Positions 10,075 through 22,082 of a stretch of DNA of 64,000 nt are shown piece after piece. The position numbers were made by a program, and so were the translations under genes. The stretch covers positions 94,061,449-94,125,448 of the forward strand of contig NC_071355.1 in NCBI RefSeq assembly GCF_943734655.1, given 5' to 3'. Every line of letters starts with the position of its first letter. The stretch's first letter is position 1. This DNA comes from Sabethes cyaneus (taxonomy: Eukaryota; Arthropoda; Insecta; Diptera; Culicidae). The notes beneath the pieces are model-generated. The model saw only the letters and a list, made by a program, of their open reading frames with translations, ran no database searches and was not told the origin of the DNA.

Positions 10075-11952
10075 TTATGCCAACTCAATGAAAGAAACCC
10101 GATTCGCAATACCGCACAGGTTCTTGCCGACTTCGATCTTGATGTACCCATGGTCACCGAAGTTCGGTCCCCACGAATTCTTCACCCAGTAGTACGGTAT
10201 GCTTCCTTCCAAATTGTATCCAACAATTTCGACGGCATGGTTGAGGTCCTCGTAATCACCATCGCAGTGGTACTGCACCACGCCGCCAAGATAGTACTGC
10301 CAGGACAGGGCATTGACGGCTGCCACAATCGGACCATGGGTGGCTATATACCGTAGCATCAGGTGCTCACGGTTGACCAAGCTGTAAGGAAAGGTAACAA
10401 GAGGTTTGCCAAGAAGGTCAATGATTAGCCGGAAATATACAGCATTTTCATCAAAAATATAGGAGTATAAGGTGTATAAATATATATTTTGGTTCATTTC
10501 AAATATTTTCCTCTCGATTAAAAGTATAAAGGTTTATTATGCCTAGGGGCACGAACGAGGGGCTCACGTAGGACTAAAAATGCAGCTTTAATTCGACAAA
10601 GCTTGACATTTTGCAAATGTTTGTCACGCAAATTTTTTAATTTACTGTATTTTAATAAATGCTGTGAAACATTCCTATGAATTTGATATAAGAAGACAAG
10701 ACAACTTCCTCAATGCCAGTGCTCTGTATATCTAGAGTTTGTATCGTAGAGTTTGTAGTTCCACTAAGAGTTTCATCAATGTACAGCAGTCCCCCGAATA
10801 ACGCGGTGGGTGGTGGTGTACGCCCATGGCGATTTCTTAGTTGTCTATTAACCAATAAAGTTGATTTTAGGTACATTGTTAGTCTGTGATACAACCTAGT
10901 CAACTACCAAAAATCAACTTTATTGATTAATGGACCGCTGAGATATCGCGATGGGCGTACAGCACCACCCATCGCGTTATTCGGGGGATTCCTGTAGTTC
11001 ATAGCCTTTTGAGGTTACCAAAACATACGTCTGCCGAATGAATGCGATTTATCTTGTAGCAAACTTACTTTACACAGGAATACCGATCCACCGTCATGAA
11101 ATCCCCTTTGTTCGCTTCGGGAAACTTGCATCTATCTTTAATTCCATTCGACAAATGTCTAGATTCACAGTCCTGCAACGTGTTTAGCCTGATCTGTTCG
11201 TTTTGTAGCCACTCCAGCAGGCGACAAGTATCACCGCCATCACAGCCATAATTTCCATTTTCGGCACAGTCCACTATTTGTTCGGTACACAACTCAGTGA
11301 CATTTTTCGATCCTTTCTTTATGGCCGATAGCGACGCAATGGTGTCTACCACGCTGATAGCCCAACAAGCGCCACAATTTCCTTGCGACTTCAACGATGG
11401 AATGACGTTCTTCAATCGCCTGCAATGAAATACATTCAATGTGATAGTCAATTCTTTCACACGTAAGCATGTTTACCAATCTACAACCTTAGGGAGATAG
11501 TTCGGTATTTTAAGTGATCGTTTGGCTCTAGAGAAGATAATATTATCTTTCATTTCGGCACTCTTTGAATCTATAATAAACTTGTCCATTGGATTCACAC
11601 CCTCTTTTATTGTTATTCCCGGAATCAGGCCGTGTTTCAAATCTGCCAGATTCATGAACAAAAATTCCTGATCCGTCAGATCTGCATATTGTGTAATACC
11701 ATAGATAGCAGTATCATTCTCTACACGTCGAAGATTCAGCGATGCGATCTTATTCAACGATGCGCGGAAAATTTGGAACCGATGCTCGTATTCGCGCACG
11801 TTGTATCGATAAGGTTTGTCGTACAGCCGTATAAACAAATCAAACTTTTTACGTGCTTCGATAACTGCGTTCGGCTGAAGGTTAAACGGTATCATCAGGA
11901 AACACAGCGTGACAATTATCAGAATCAATATCATTTCTATCACTTCAGACAT
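10075..11952 (-). CDS. CTSO-like: Cathepsin O-like cysteine protease
   Basis: Three exons read as one 377-residue protein: 11952-11477, 11419-11069 and 10381-10075, joined at two phase-2 introns with GT-AG ends (donors GTAAAC and GTAAGT). A hydrophobic stretch at residues 7-22 suggests a signal peptide or anchor. A propeptide with an ERFNIN-like helix (residues 32-70) follows. RAKR at 142-145 could be a processing site, and the mature papain-fold domain starts near VVDWRL. Q171, C177 (in NCGACW), H324 (in LNHAVEIVGY) and N344 (in VKNSWG) form the expected catalytic set. The blocks ALSWQYYLGGVVQYHC and CGIANRVSFIEL point to cathepsin O rather than L or B. The role, lysosomal proteolysis, is from family knowledge. 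It looks intact. Confidence 0.9.
10784..10994. mobile_element. MITE with about 85 bp TIRs and TA duplication
   Basis: This 211 bp element lies in intron 2 of the cathepsin O-like gene. Its arms are long imperfect inverted repeats beginning CAGCAGTCCCCCGAATAACG on the left and CAGGAATCCCCCGAATAACG on the right strand. The arms continue through a GGGTGGTG..GTACGCCCAT block and AATCAATAAAGTTGATTTT. TA dinucleotides flank both ends (10782-10783, 10995-10996), as expected for the Tc1/mariner/pogo group. It has no coding capacity. Confidence 0.85.
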
Positions 11953-12881
11953 TTTCGGTGTCTATTTTCTAACCACACCAATCAACAACAACACAACAAA
12001 ATAAAATTCGAACAGCGTACTGAGCGCCTCAGAACTCAGAACAGAATGCCTGTTCCGGGGTCAGAAAATAAAGCGCACTCATCTCGCCCGGCTGATTTTC
12101 TTATCACGGTCAACAGTTCTTGCCTATGATGATCATATGCAGTCAGTCCGTGAAAATGTGTAGGTTTGCTGATCATTCAAAAAGTGATGGATTGAAACCA
12201 ATCGGTTGATTCGGTGTAAACCTATACATTGGAACGAAAAATCAATGGTATCAGTTTCTATTTATTCCTCATTGAATAACTTTGTTAATGATATGAAGTA
12301 GAACTGCTAGCTTCTTAATATGATTATTTTGAAGCTATTACAATACATCTTACGTTTGTTCATGTTTAAAATATATTATAATCTTTTTTAAAGAATTTTA
12401 TTCTTGTTGTAATTAAAATTTCAGAGAAAAGCAGAATTTTTTTTTCTTCTACAACATTTTCTCATTTTCTAATATATTTCGGAGAAAACTAAGAATGTTC
12501 AAAACTAATTTGTAAATGAAATCTGAAATCTCAGCAGAAAATTAAAGATATTTTTTGATGAATAACTGCATATCTTTATTTGGTATTGACGAGTTTGACA
12601 TAAGAGATAAAATAGCTAAAATAATAGCTAAAAATGTTCTACAAACACTTAAATAATAACTGGTGTTGTTATTGCAATATCTAAACAATATCAAATGCTT
12701 TTGCTACACGGGACATCAATTGAAGTATTGTGTGCCTCAGTGAGGCATTTACAAGTCATTGTTTGTAGCTTCATAGCTGATTCAGTAATTCATATGGTAT
12801 AGCACAAAAATCTAATATAACATATGAGCATATGAGGTATCATATCTCATCGAGATATTCATAAGTTATATATCTATATAC
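11953..12881. other. Upstream flank of the cathepsin O-like gene
   Basis: This holds the 5' flank and presumed promoter of the minus-strand protease gene. No convincing TATA box and initiator pair could be assigned. The remainder (12200-12880) is AT-rich with short AATATCT and CATATG motifs and no coding signal. Confidence 0.35.
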
Positions 12882-13558
12882 GGGTCATTCCATGCCAAGT
12901 GACCGAGAAAAAGTTCAAACGTGTAATCGACCTTCACGGAACCAAATTGAACCAAATTTTGCCAAATTGTTCGTTTTCAGTCAGAAAGCAAAAATCGAAA
13001 ATTTGGTGCCGATCGGACATAGAAGAAAAAATTTTATTTTTTAGGCATCCATTGTTCTTCTTTTTCGTTTTTCTTAAGCTGTGTTTTGTTTACGAAACTA
13101 AAAAGTTATAAAAGTCTTTGCCAAGCTACTACCAACAAAACAAAAAAAAGTTTGTTCCAATACGTTGTGTAGTTTCTGAGAAAAAGGTACATAAAGTTTA
13201 AAAATCATGGGTTTTCAGGAGCGGCGTTTTATTCCGCCGAAGTTGTTCCATGCCGCACTGGAATGCTTATGTGTATGATCGTTTTTCGGCCACTTCCCGT
13301 GGTCGGATCATTACAAATTTAGTATCAAAATAAGCAGAAAAGATTGCAGAATCAAAATATGAAATAACAAAAACACGATTTTTTCAAAATTTTTGGTCGT
13401 TTATGTCCCCTTAAAAATGGAGGTGCTCCCATTAATCGAGGGAATGTCCGAACGGCACCAAATTTTCGATTTTTGCTTTCTGACCGAAAACGAACAGTTT
13501 GGTTCAAATTCGTGAAGGAAGATTACAAGGCGCTCGGACACTTCGCGTGGAATGACCC
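12882..13558. mobile_element. Foldback element with about 150 bp inverted arms
   Basis: The left arm starts GGGTCATTCCATGCCAAGTG at 12882 and the right arm is its imperfect complement ending at 13558. Similarity runs inward through GTTCGTTTTC, CAGAAAGCAAAAATCGAAA and TTTGGTGCCGATCGGACAT. TATATA runs flank both ends. The roughly 370 bp core has no ORF of note. The arms themselves generate short spurious ORFs on both strands. Confidence 0.85.
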
Positions 13559-14905
13559 ATATATAAAAGTGAGCGGGAGTATGTTTGTATGTTCCTCCAG
13601 AACGCCTTGACCGATCCACCAAACTTGGCACACATATTCCTTGATATAAGGGAATCAGCACTGAAGCACAGACAAACAGACATAACTCTTGGAAGAAAAG
13701 TCAACAAAAATTATCGCACCTCACATTTAGCACTAGCATCATCTATGATCGACATTCCCAAATATCAAATAGCAACATGGGTGTCCCTCGAAGTAGCATG
13801 TATTTTTTATGGGGAATTCTCCTTCTTTCCTAAAATAGCGCCACTTTGACCAAAACGGAGACATTCCCAATTAAGCCCAAATTTGAAATGACGGTTTAAT
13901 CGGTACGAAGAATGGAAAACGAGTGTTATGTCTGTTTGTCTGTGACTGAAGGGTGATAAGAGTTGATAAGAGCAAGGGAGGTCGTAATAAGGAAGGGAAG
14001 TCCATAACCCCGAAATGCCTAAACGGTTCTTCAGCAAACTTGGCATACATGTTCCTTGACACAAGGAAATTAGCACTGAAGGGTTGACGAAAAGATAAAG
14101 GGAGTGGGGGTTCATAATAGATGGGGAGGCCATAACTGCGAAATGCCTGGACGTTTTCTCGTCAAACTTGGCACACATGTTCCTTGGCACTAGGGAATCA
14201 GGACTCAGGGTATTGACAAAAGAGGGGGGTTCATAACATGGGGAGGCCATAATAATGCTTTTATCACACAATTCTTTATCAAACTTGGCACAAATGTTCC
14301 TTGACATTTGGGAATCAGCACTGGGAAGCTGACAAAAGGGAGGAATCCCTAACAAGGGGGGGAGAGATGAATAAGTAAAAGGGGCGTTTCTCTTGCATTG
14401 AAACTGATTGCAGTTGTGCAACTGACTCTGAGAAAAGAGGGGAGTTTCCCCGAGGAGAAATATATGGTAAATAAACCTTTGTTTCGTTTCCATTATAGAG
14501 ATTTTCAATGAGCAAACCGACGCATAATTAGCTACGTGACAGAAGGGGGAGCTGACTGGGAAGGAACCGGCATGGTGGGACGAGGAACGGGAGTATAAAT
14601 GAATGTTACGCCATTCGCCGGAGCTTCTGGACTGTTCTTCATCAAACGGCGTTTGTCAAACACATGTTTTTGGCATGATTCTTTTATGCCGAGGGGTTGA
14701 CAAAATAGGGAGACGGTCTCTTACAAGGGGAGAGAAAGGATCAAATGGGTAAAGGTGTGCGTTTCTCTTGCATTTGAAACGATAGCAGTTGTACAAATTG
14801 ATTTATTTCTGGAAGGGGGAAGACAGTGGCCATTAAAAAGGGGAGATTCAAAAACGTAAAAAGGTTTTGTGTCGATTTATAGGGATTAACGAGAAGAAGA
14901 CAGAT
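13559..14905. repeat. Degenerate interspersed repeat with internal tandem units
   Basis: A motif of the form AAACTTGGCACACATGTTCC followed by a GGGAATCAGCACTGA-like block recurs near 13622, 14036, 14163 and 14280, the last three spaced about 120 bp. A related segment follows to about 14900 (a CATGTTTTTGGCATGATTC block near 14660). The segment 13667-13915 recurs at 44102-44320. No coding function is supported; the ORFs here are chance readings of the repeat. Confidence 0.65.
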
Positions 14906-15094
14906 TTACAAGTGGTTGGAGGACAACATGAGAGGAATTGACAAAGGGAGTAAACATACTCAAATGAAAAAAAAAAAGATTTTGTTACTTTCAAAATGTA
15001 CAAGTGACTGTAAGCGTAATACGCAGTTCGTAAAAGGCCTCGTTTGCGGTCGCTATCAGCCCCTTTACTTTTTTACAAACAGTATTATAACCTG

Positions 15095-15240
15095 TCACTA
15101 GTCACCAAGGTAAACAAACTCATTGACCATTACGAATATATCTCCATCTATAACCACCGCCGAATAACAACTTCTAATGCTATATAGAACAGCAGATTTG
15201 ACCGTCAGTCCCTTTGGTTCAAACGAAGCCGATATCGCAA
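15095..15240 (-). mobile_element. LINE RT-thumb fragment
   Basis: The minus strand around 15100-15160 encodes VIDGDIFVMVNEFVYLGD, which lines up with VIDGDEFEVVDEFVYLGSLA of LINE copies A and B. The similarity decays beyond about 15240. Confidence 0.6.
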
Positions 15241-15335
15241 TCGCTATTCTGACGTTATTCTGAGCAACCGTTGAGCTCTATTTGTTTTCGAGCGTCAGTT
15301 ATTGTGATCAATTTTTAGCGACAAATAAGATGGAG

Positions 15336-15440
15336 TATGGCGCAGACGCATCAATGACGAGATACACCAAATATATAAAGATGAAGGACTAACGAGAGGA
15401 ATTTTCAGTAGATATGTAACCCAATGGAAACCTTTCCGGT
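15336..15440 (+). mobile_element. LINE C-terminal fragment, opposite orientation
   Basis: The plus strand reads RRRINDEIHQIYKDEGLTRG then IFSRYVTQWKPF, matching the WRRRMNHEL region that follows the RT in this LINE superfamily. It lies about 100 bp from the minus-strand RT piece at 15095-15240 and faces the other way, so the two are either separate insertions or one inverted by rearrangement. Confidence 0.55.
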
Positions 15441-15803
15441 AGAGGGACTTCATAGCTGCAAGGTAACCGAGTCTGCTTTGACAAGCGAGAGATCGTGGGC
15501 TCGAATCTAAGTAGGATCAGGCCATTCGATGTCAAATGAGTTTAGCATGGGTTTATTCTCAGGCTCTTCATTACCCTTCCTTCATGCTGAATTCTATATG
15601 ACCTCCATAAAAGCACTCTCGACAGTGCAAAAATTCACTCTTACAGTCAAATGTGTGCTGGTCAGCCTCACCAGGGATGGCTGTAATTGGATCGAGAGAA
15701 GTAAGGTGGGTAAAGTAGAGTTAGCATTGAAGGAAGGTAAAATCCCACTACACACAAGCACGCATAAAATTTAATAAACACATCGCTCATTCAATAGCGA
15801 TTA
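15441..15803. other. Repeat-derived flank, possible tRNA-like piece
   Basis: A segment near 15455-15520 (GTCTGCTTTGACAAGCGAGA, then ATCGTGGGCTCGAATCTAAG) resembles the B-box half of a tRNA-derived SINE but cannot be folded into a tRNA. An 81-codon open stretch at 15529-15774 shows no recognisable domain and is probably chance. Confidence 0.3.
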
Positions 15804-17705
15804 CAGGTATACCTCCATAGTACGTGCCCTCGTTAGTACGTACCCTCGATATTTTGCCTCCATAGTACGTACATTTTCCAACAATGATTTTTTTAGTTGC
15901 TATATAAAGCAAAAGCATTTTTATGAATATTTATGAGTCAAGCATTTATGAGATACAAGCAAATACGTATTCAAAAATTATAAATATCAGTTATTTCTAT
16001 TATGTAAAAAAACCAGTGTTTTAAATTAAAAACAGTTCTTAAATAGTAAATTATTAAAATGTACGTTCTAAATAACAGTTATTTTAGCATTCCGGGCAGA
16101 CTTATTGTCGGTACTAAATTTTGCAGATTTTTGCTCAGAGAATTCACCTTTTCTGCAATTCGCATTCTTCCCAACTGCGACGGGTGTTGTCGTTATTATA
16201 GAAGAATTATTTCACTTTCTTCGGAAAAAATTTACGTTACACTAGTAATAAAACTATCCACATTAATTTTGTTGTAAAGTTAAACACAAATCCATTTTTT
16301 TTTTTCAAAATTTCGAAGATTGGACAATTATGCCTTTATTTACAAGCGATTGCTAAATAAAAGCATGTCTGTCCCATATGTATTTTTTTAAATTTTTAAC
16401 TGTACATGGCGGAAGATAGTTCCTATGCCAATGTATGCGCAACCGGAACGCTCCTATGATATTTCAGGACTTTAAGATCGTGATTAAAGAAGCCAAGAAA
16501 GACGTCGCGGTCTTGGACATAGAGTCATTGGTCTGGTTTAAATACACAATTTATAAATCCCAATATCTCGAAGGCATTCGAAAGACTATATTTATAAATG
16601 GGCAGCTAAACTGCCTCACTGCTAAATACAAACTTGATAAAGTTTGAAGTTGTTCTGCAGTCGAAAAAACAACACGAGCTATTTTTTGAAAACTTCTCAA
16701 ATGAAAAAAAATCACCATAAAGGACATTGTGGAAAAGAATCGTAGAGAAAAGTTGCTCTATCAAATACTTTTCTCCTTGTCATCGCCAAAGAAAATTGTG
16801 AAATTATTATCACACTCAATAGAGGCGAAAATTAAAATAATATTGTTACCTAAATTGGCTAAAAGAAAATGTTTATAATGGACAATATTATTATGGGATA
16901 GTTATGCTTTTATTTTGCATATGGAACTGTTCAAGTTTAATATTTTTGGAAAATTTTTCGAACAATGTCCGTCTAAATTACAATTTTTAAGGTAAATTAG
17001 GATATAAATAAGCGACTTCCGTGTTTTTCTCAAAATCGATTAATATTCAAATGGGACAGGTATGCTTTCCTACGCAGATAAGCAGCCTTATAGGAAATTC
17101 TCCAATTTACGCAGCCTACAGCCGATTATTGTAGTTAACTATTCTCTGTTCAAAGCACTCGCTCAGCTTATTGTCCAGCATATAGACTGGAAGCTCACTC
17201 GATTGATATTAGTGGATTTGGAATGAAATATCCCGAATGACGGCTATTGAGCTCCCCTTGTCATGCTTCCTCATTTTTTTTTTGTATGCCAGAAGGGCAT
17301 TGGGTTAAAAGGCCACTGCGACAGTCTTAATGATCGTCTTTTGTGTCAGGCCCTGATTGCTGTACACAGTTTACCTAGATATATTCGATTAAAATGTGTA
17401 AATTTTCAATTTGAGAGAGAATTTTGAAAAAATAGGTGTTTTGGATTCCTTTTGCTTTACTTTTCAATTATTTTTTAACATTTGTAGTTTTTTTACCTTT
17501 GTTTCTAAAATAATTTTACTAAGATAAGCTACTAAGATTTATTTTATAATATCTGATCTGATCTGTCTAATTTGGAAGTTTTAGACAATATGTAGTATAA
17601 TAAAAACAATACTTTACCTTAAAAATTGTGATTCGATAGTACGTACGTTTCGATAGTACGTACGCTAAACGATGCGCGGGTGTACGTACTATCGAGGTAT
17701 ACCTG
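15804..17705. mobile_element. Pogo-like DNA transposon, about 1.9 kb, decayed
   Basis: The ends are CAGGTATACCTCCATAGTAC at 15804 and the complement of CAGGTATACCTCGATAGTAC ending at 17705, each flanked by TA (15802-15803, 17706-17707). Both ends carry several subterminal copies of AGTACGTAC. The CAG start, the TA duplication and the CCTCGATA-type TIR suggest the pogo/Tigger branch of Tc1/mariner. The interior is very AT-rich; small ORFs at 16059-16277 and 16435-16647 show no recognisable transposase motif. Confidence 0.8.
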
Positions 17706-17798
17706 TATAGCAAAAAATGCAGTACAAGTTATACAGCAAATACCCAGGCGATATCACAATAAATCAACGATACTGGTCGCAGTGATGAATCTATAGAG

Positions 17799-18380
17799 TA
17801 GGGCGGGGCATAAGTGCGATGTTTGAAGTTGTCATAAATTTTCGTGAGATATAAAGAAGGACAACAACATAATATATTTTATTGTGATGCAGTAACTCAG
17901 TGTCTTCACGTTCAACTATAAATCATCTGCGGTAATAGTGTTTTGCAAAATAAATTCTTCTTTCTTCTGATCAAGTGCAGATTCGCACTTTTACCCCACT
18001 AGCGGGGCAAAAGTTCGAAGCTAGAATCCATGAAATTAGCCCAGCAGTAGCTAACAAAACCATATTATCTTCAATCTGCGTTATGTTTTGATAAAGAATA
18101 TTCTCAATTTGTACCTTTTCTATTTTGCACTGGTGTATTGCAGCCTCCGTTAGATCGAAACTTTTCCAAACGTGTATTTTTTGTTTCATCAGCGAAAACA
18201 CATTGTTTTTCTTCGAGCAACATCTGTAGAGCTCACAGTTTTCTGCAGATCTTTCATTTCTAGTATCTGTAATATACTGCCTTAAGCTGTATATAATTAG
18301 CTATACATTTTTGCCTCGTCCATGACACCATCGCACTTTTGCCCCGTCAGCGAATCGAACTTTTACCCCGCTAGGCGCTT
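17799..18380. mobile_element. Probable TIR element with GGGGCAAAAGTGCGA motifs
   Basis: GGGGCATAAGTGCGATG at 17805-17821 is mirrored by CATCGCACTTTTGCCCCGTC at 18329-18348. Further partial copies in both directions occur at 17982-18020 and 18350-18387 (CGAACTTTTACCCCGCTAG). The layout suggests a MITE with repeated or duplicated ends, or two overlapping copies. Exact termini and duplication were not settled. Confidence 0.55.
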
Positions 18381-18417
18381 GACGGGGTTAGATTAAATTA
18401 CGGAAAAGCGAAATATA

Positions 18418-18688
18418 GGGCCCTATTCTGTAAGTCCCGCCGAGCGTCACTTTGCTCGACTAGTCGACTTTTGGTATTCGGTAAGTCACACGCGACCCGA
18501 TTTTGTCGAGTAACTCGACTGAGTCCACCGCCAAAAAGCTAGTGGCTAAACGGTTAGCAAGTGACACTTGAGCTAACTTTGTTTTAGTCGTGCATTGAGC
18601 CGCTATGCTGCCCGTTCTTCTTGCACTCGGCACTCGACAGTGACTGAGTCGAGCCGAGTTGCTCGATGTGACTTACAGAATAGGGTCC
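18418..18688. mobile_element. Harbinger-type MITE
   Basis: This 271 bp element has TIRs GGGCCCTATTCTGTAAGTCC (left) and GGACCCTATTCTGTAAGTCA (right strand), followed by a region rich in CGAGC and GTCGA. ATA is present on both sides, consistent with the 3 bp duplication of PIF/Harbinger elements, and the GGGnCCTATTC terminus fits that superfamily. Confidence 0.75.
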
Positions 18689-18973
18689 ATATTTTGTAAA
18701 TTATTTTCGCCTATTTTCAAAACAGATATGTGAGTGATGCATTACGCTGCTAGAAATTTTCAACAAGTAATATCCTCCTGTTGATATCGTATTTGCCGTA
18801 TAACGAAAAATTACATCAAAACAGCAATCTAAGTGTTAGGGATTTCTTTTATGTCAACTAAATTTACAAATAATTATTATAAAACTGCATATTTTACTGA
18901 GTCATATTTTTTAAAGCTGCAAAACAAGTATGTCATAAATGTAATTCAATAGTTCATTATCCTTTTTTATTGC

Positions 18974-20025
<1,052 letters not shown>

Positions 20026-21384
20026 CTAGAAGATACAATTAGAAAATTTTTATTTTAAGCTGGAAGGGGTGCCTGGGGAACCCTTTAGAATGCTAAGTAT
20101 GTGTACTCTATCGGTACTGTTGTCTCCAACTTGGAATTCGGTGATTATGCTCAGCAGTTGTTTTGGGACTACAATCAAACTCAACTTTGGTGGTATAAAT
20201 AAAAAAAACCGAACATTTCTGGTCGACTCCCTGTGCGGATTTATCTGCCGTCACTTATCGACCGTTTATGTTGATGACCTACATGTGTTGATGCAAGTCA
20301 ATGGCATAGCCAACAGAAACGCTTGATTTCTTGATCTGGTCTTGTTTATCGAAACCACAACACCCGTCTACACCGTTTCGGAAACTATTGATAATTTTCA
20401 TTATTCTCGACGTAGACCACCGTGCTTTGGAGGTTCAGTTAAAACTCCCAGTGCCGATTAGTTTTCAGTATTCTTTCCTGCACTGGTGCACTAGACTCGA
20501 TGAACTGATTATGACTAAGTCAGACCCACGATCTCTCGCGTTGACTGACAGACACTAAATTCTGCTACATGTATTGACGACGCCGTCTAATATTTGCAGC
20601 AAAGAATGTTGAACGTGAAAACTGAATTTTTATTCGACGGCCACCCATCGCCAAAGCCTCCTTGGTTGAATAATCGCCTACGAAGACTACAACGGCTGAG
20701 GGCTAGAGCTCTACAAAGACGTTGTCGCAATCGTTCTCACCTTACGAAACAGGAGTTCAACAATACGAGTAACGAACGATTGCAAGAAACTGAACAGGTA
20801 TCTGTTTTAACGATATGTTCTCCCTACGCAGTCACCGTTGGGCAGGAATCCAAAGTTATTCTGGTATTTCGTAAATTCCAAGAAGAAAGAACCTGATCTG
20901 CCAGTGTTAGTTCATCTTGGGGAACAAGTTGGTATCTTGGATTTAGGAAGTGCGATCTTTTTGCCCAATACTTTATGAATTCGTCTTTATGAACGAAAGC
21001 TCTACCTCACCTGATCATGTCGCCATTGCTATCAATGATTCCGTCCATTTTGCTTTTTTTTAGTGAACACATTGTCAAGTCTGCTCTCCGAAAGTTAAAG
21101 CTTTCATATGCTGCTGATCCAGATGGCATTCCAGCGACAATTCTAAAGTTTTGCTCGGAGGTGTTACTTACTCCTCCTACGAAATTATTTAACAGGTCAC
21201 AGCTAGAGAGCAAATTTCATGAATTGTGAAAATTCTTATTAATGTTCCCTGTTCACAAGACAGGTGACAAGAGAGACGTTCGGAATTACAGAAACATCAC
21301 CTACCTAAACTGCTGTTCAAAAGCTATTGAGACGTGTTTCTACTCAAGTAAGAAGTACATTTCAACTGCTCAACATGGAGACTA

Positions 21385-21492
21385 CCCAAGTAACAATTTG
21401 GGTTTTATTACACTCTTACGATAGCATTAAAGACCAAAATTGGTCATGAAAACCGCCATAAGAGTACAATAAAACTCACATTGTTGCTTGGG
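21385..21492. mobile_element. 108 bp MITE, copy 1
   Basis: The ends are CCCAAGTAACAATTTGGGTT and the complement of CCCAAGCAACAATGTGAGTT, so nearly the whole element folds on itself. TA flanks each side (21383-21384, 21493-21494). It interrupts the RT region of the decayed LINE right after the QHG codons. A near-identical copy of the same length is at 53018-53125. Confidence 0.85.
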
Positions 21493-21750
21493 TATTCTAA
21501 GCTATCTGATGCGATAAATTTGACCGAGTATGCATCACTTTGCGTTCGCAAAGTTGACAACAACGGATAAGTTGATGCTGTCTACGCTGATTTCAAGACA
21601 GCAATCGATCGAGTGGATCACGGATTAGAGATTGGAAAATTAGAGAAACTTGGCTTCTACAGATCCTTGATCGCCTGGTTCAGAGCCTTTTTGACAAACC
21701 GATCGGTTTGCATTAAGATAGGAGCTACGCATTCTGAAGCGTCTACGAAT

Positions 21751-21931
21751 TAACTAGTTTTTGGAGCGTCTACTGAAACCCGATATTTGAAGAAAAGAAG
21801 AAAACTTTTCCCAAATTACGAAGTTCGAAAACAGACACTGATGAAGCCTGCAAGTCGTAAGCGAAATACGCGAATGTCGCGAATAAATAATAATTTGGAA
21901 AAAGTATTTTTCTTTTCTTTAATTTCAGATA
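21751..21931. mobile_element. Foldback MITE inserted in LINE, with 9 bp direct repeat
   Basis: TCTACGAAT occurs at 21742-21750 and again at 21932-21940. Removing the insert and one repeat restores the LINE reading (EAST-N-DSVIPQG), so this is a target duplication of about 9 bp. Ends inside the insert resemble CTGAAATTAAAGAAAAGAAA in inverted orientation. The first 20 bases after the left repeat do not fit the TIR, so the left boundary is less certain. It is the same family as 24634-24827. Confidence 0.7.
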
Positions 21932-22082
21932 TCTACGAATGATTCGGTCATCCCTCAGGGGTGTAATCTTGGACCCCTTTTGTTTTCGCTATTTATCAAC
22001 GAGCTTTCTGGCTGCCATGTATTCAATCTTGCGTTCAGCCTTTTTGATTTTAGTGTTACATTGCATGTTTTTATAAGAAGAC

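Larger units (their letters stand above)
20140..22065 (+). mobile_element. Degenerate Jockey/CR1-like LINE
   Basis: On the plus strand, the remains run from an endonuclease region (about 20140-20500, with FLDLVL- and VDHRALEV-like pieces) through a Pro/Arg-rich linker (20594-20790) into RT motifs. These are LRKLKLSYAADPDGIPATIL (21081-21140), FPVHKTGDKRDVRNYRNITY (21245-21304), YADFKTAIDRVDHG (about 21585-21630), and VIPQGCNLGPLLFSLFINEL (about 21948-22007). Many stops and frameshifts interrupt it. It is split by two MITEs (21385-21492 and 21751-21931). The orientation is opposite to vermilion. Confidence 0.8.

Noticed and set aside
11632..12129. 165-codon plus-strand ORF
   Set aside because: It overlaps exon 1 of the cathepsin O-like gene in antisense and shows no domain.
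13807..14508. 233-codon minus-strand ORF
   Set aside because: Its sequence is made of the recurring repeat motif (AKF, MCAKFD-like phrases) and matches the copy at 44102 only as DNA; no domain is recognised.
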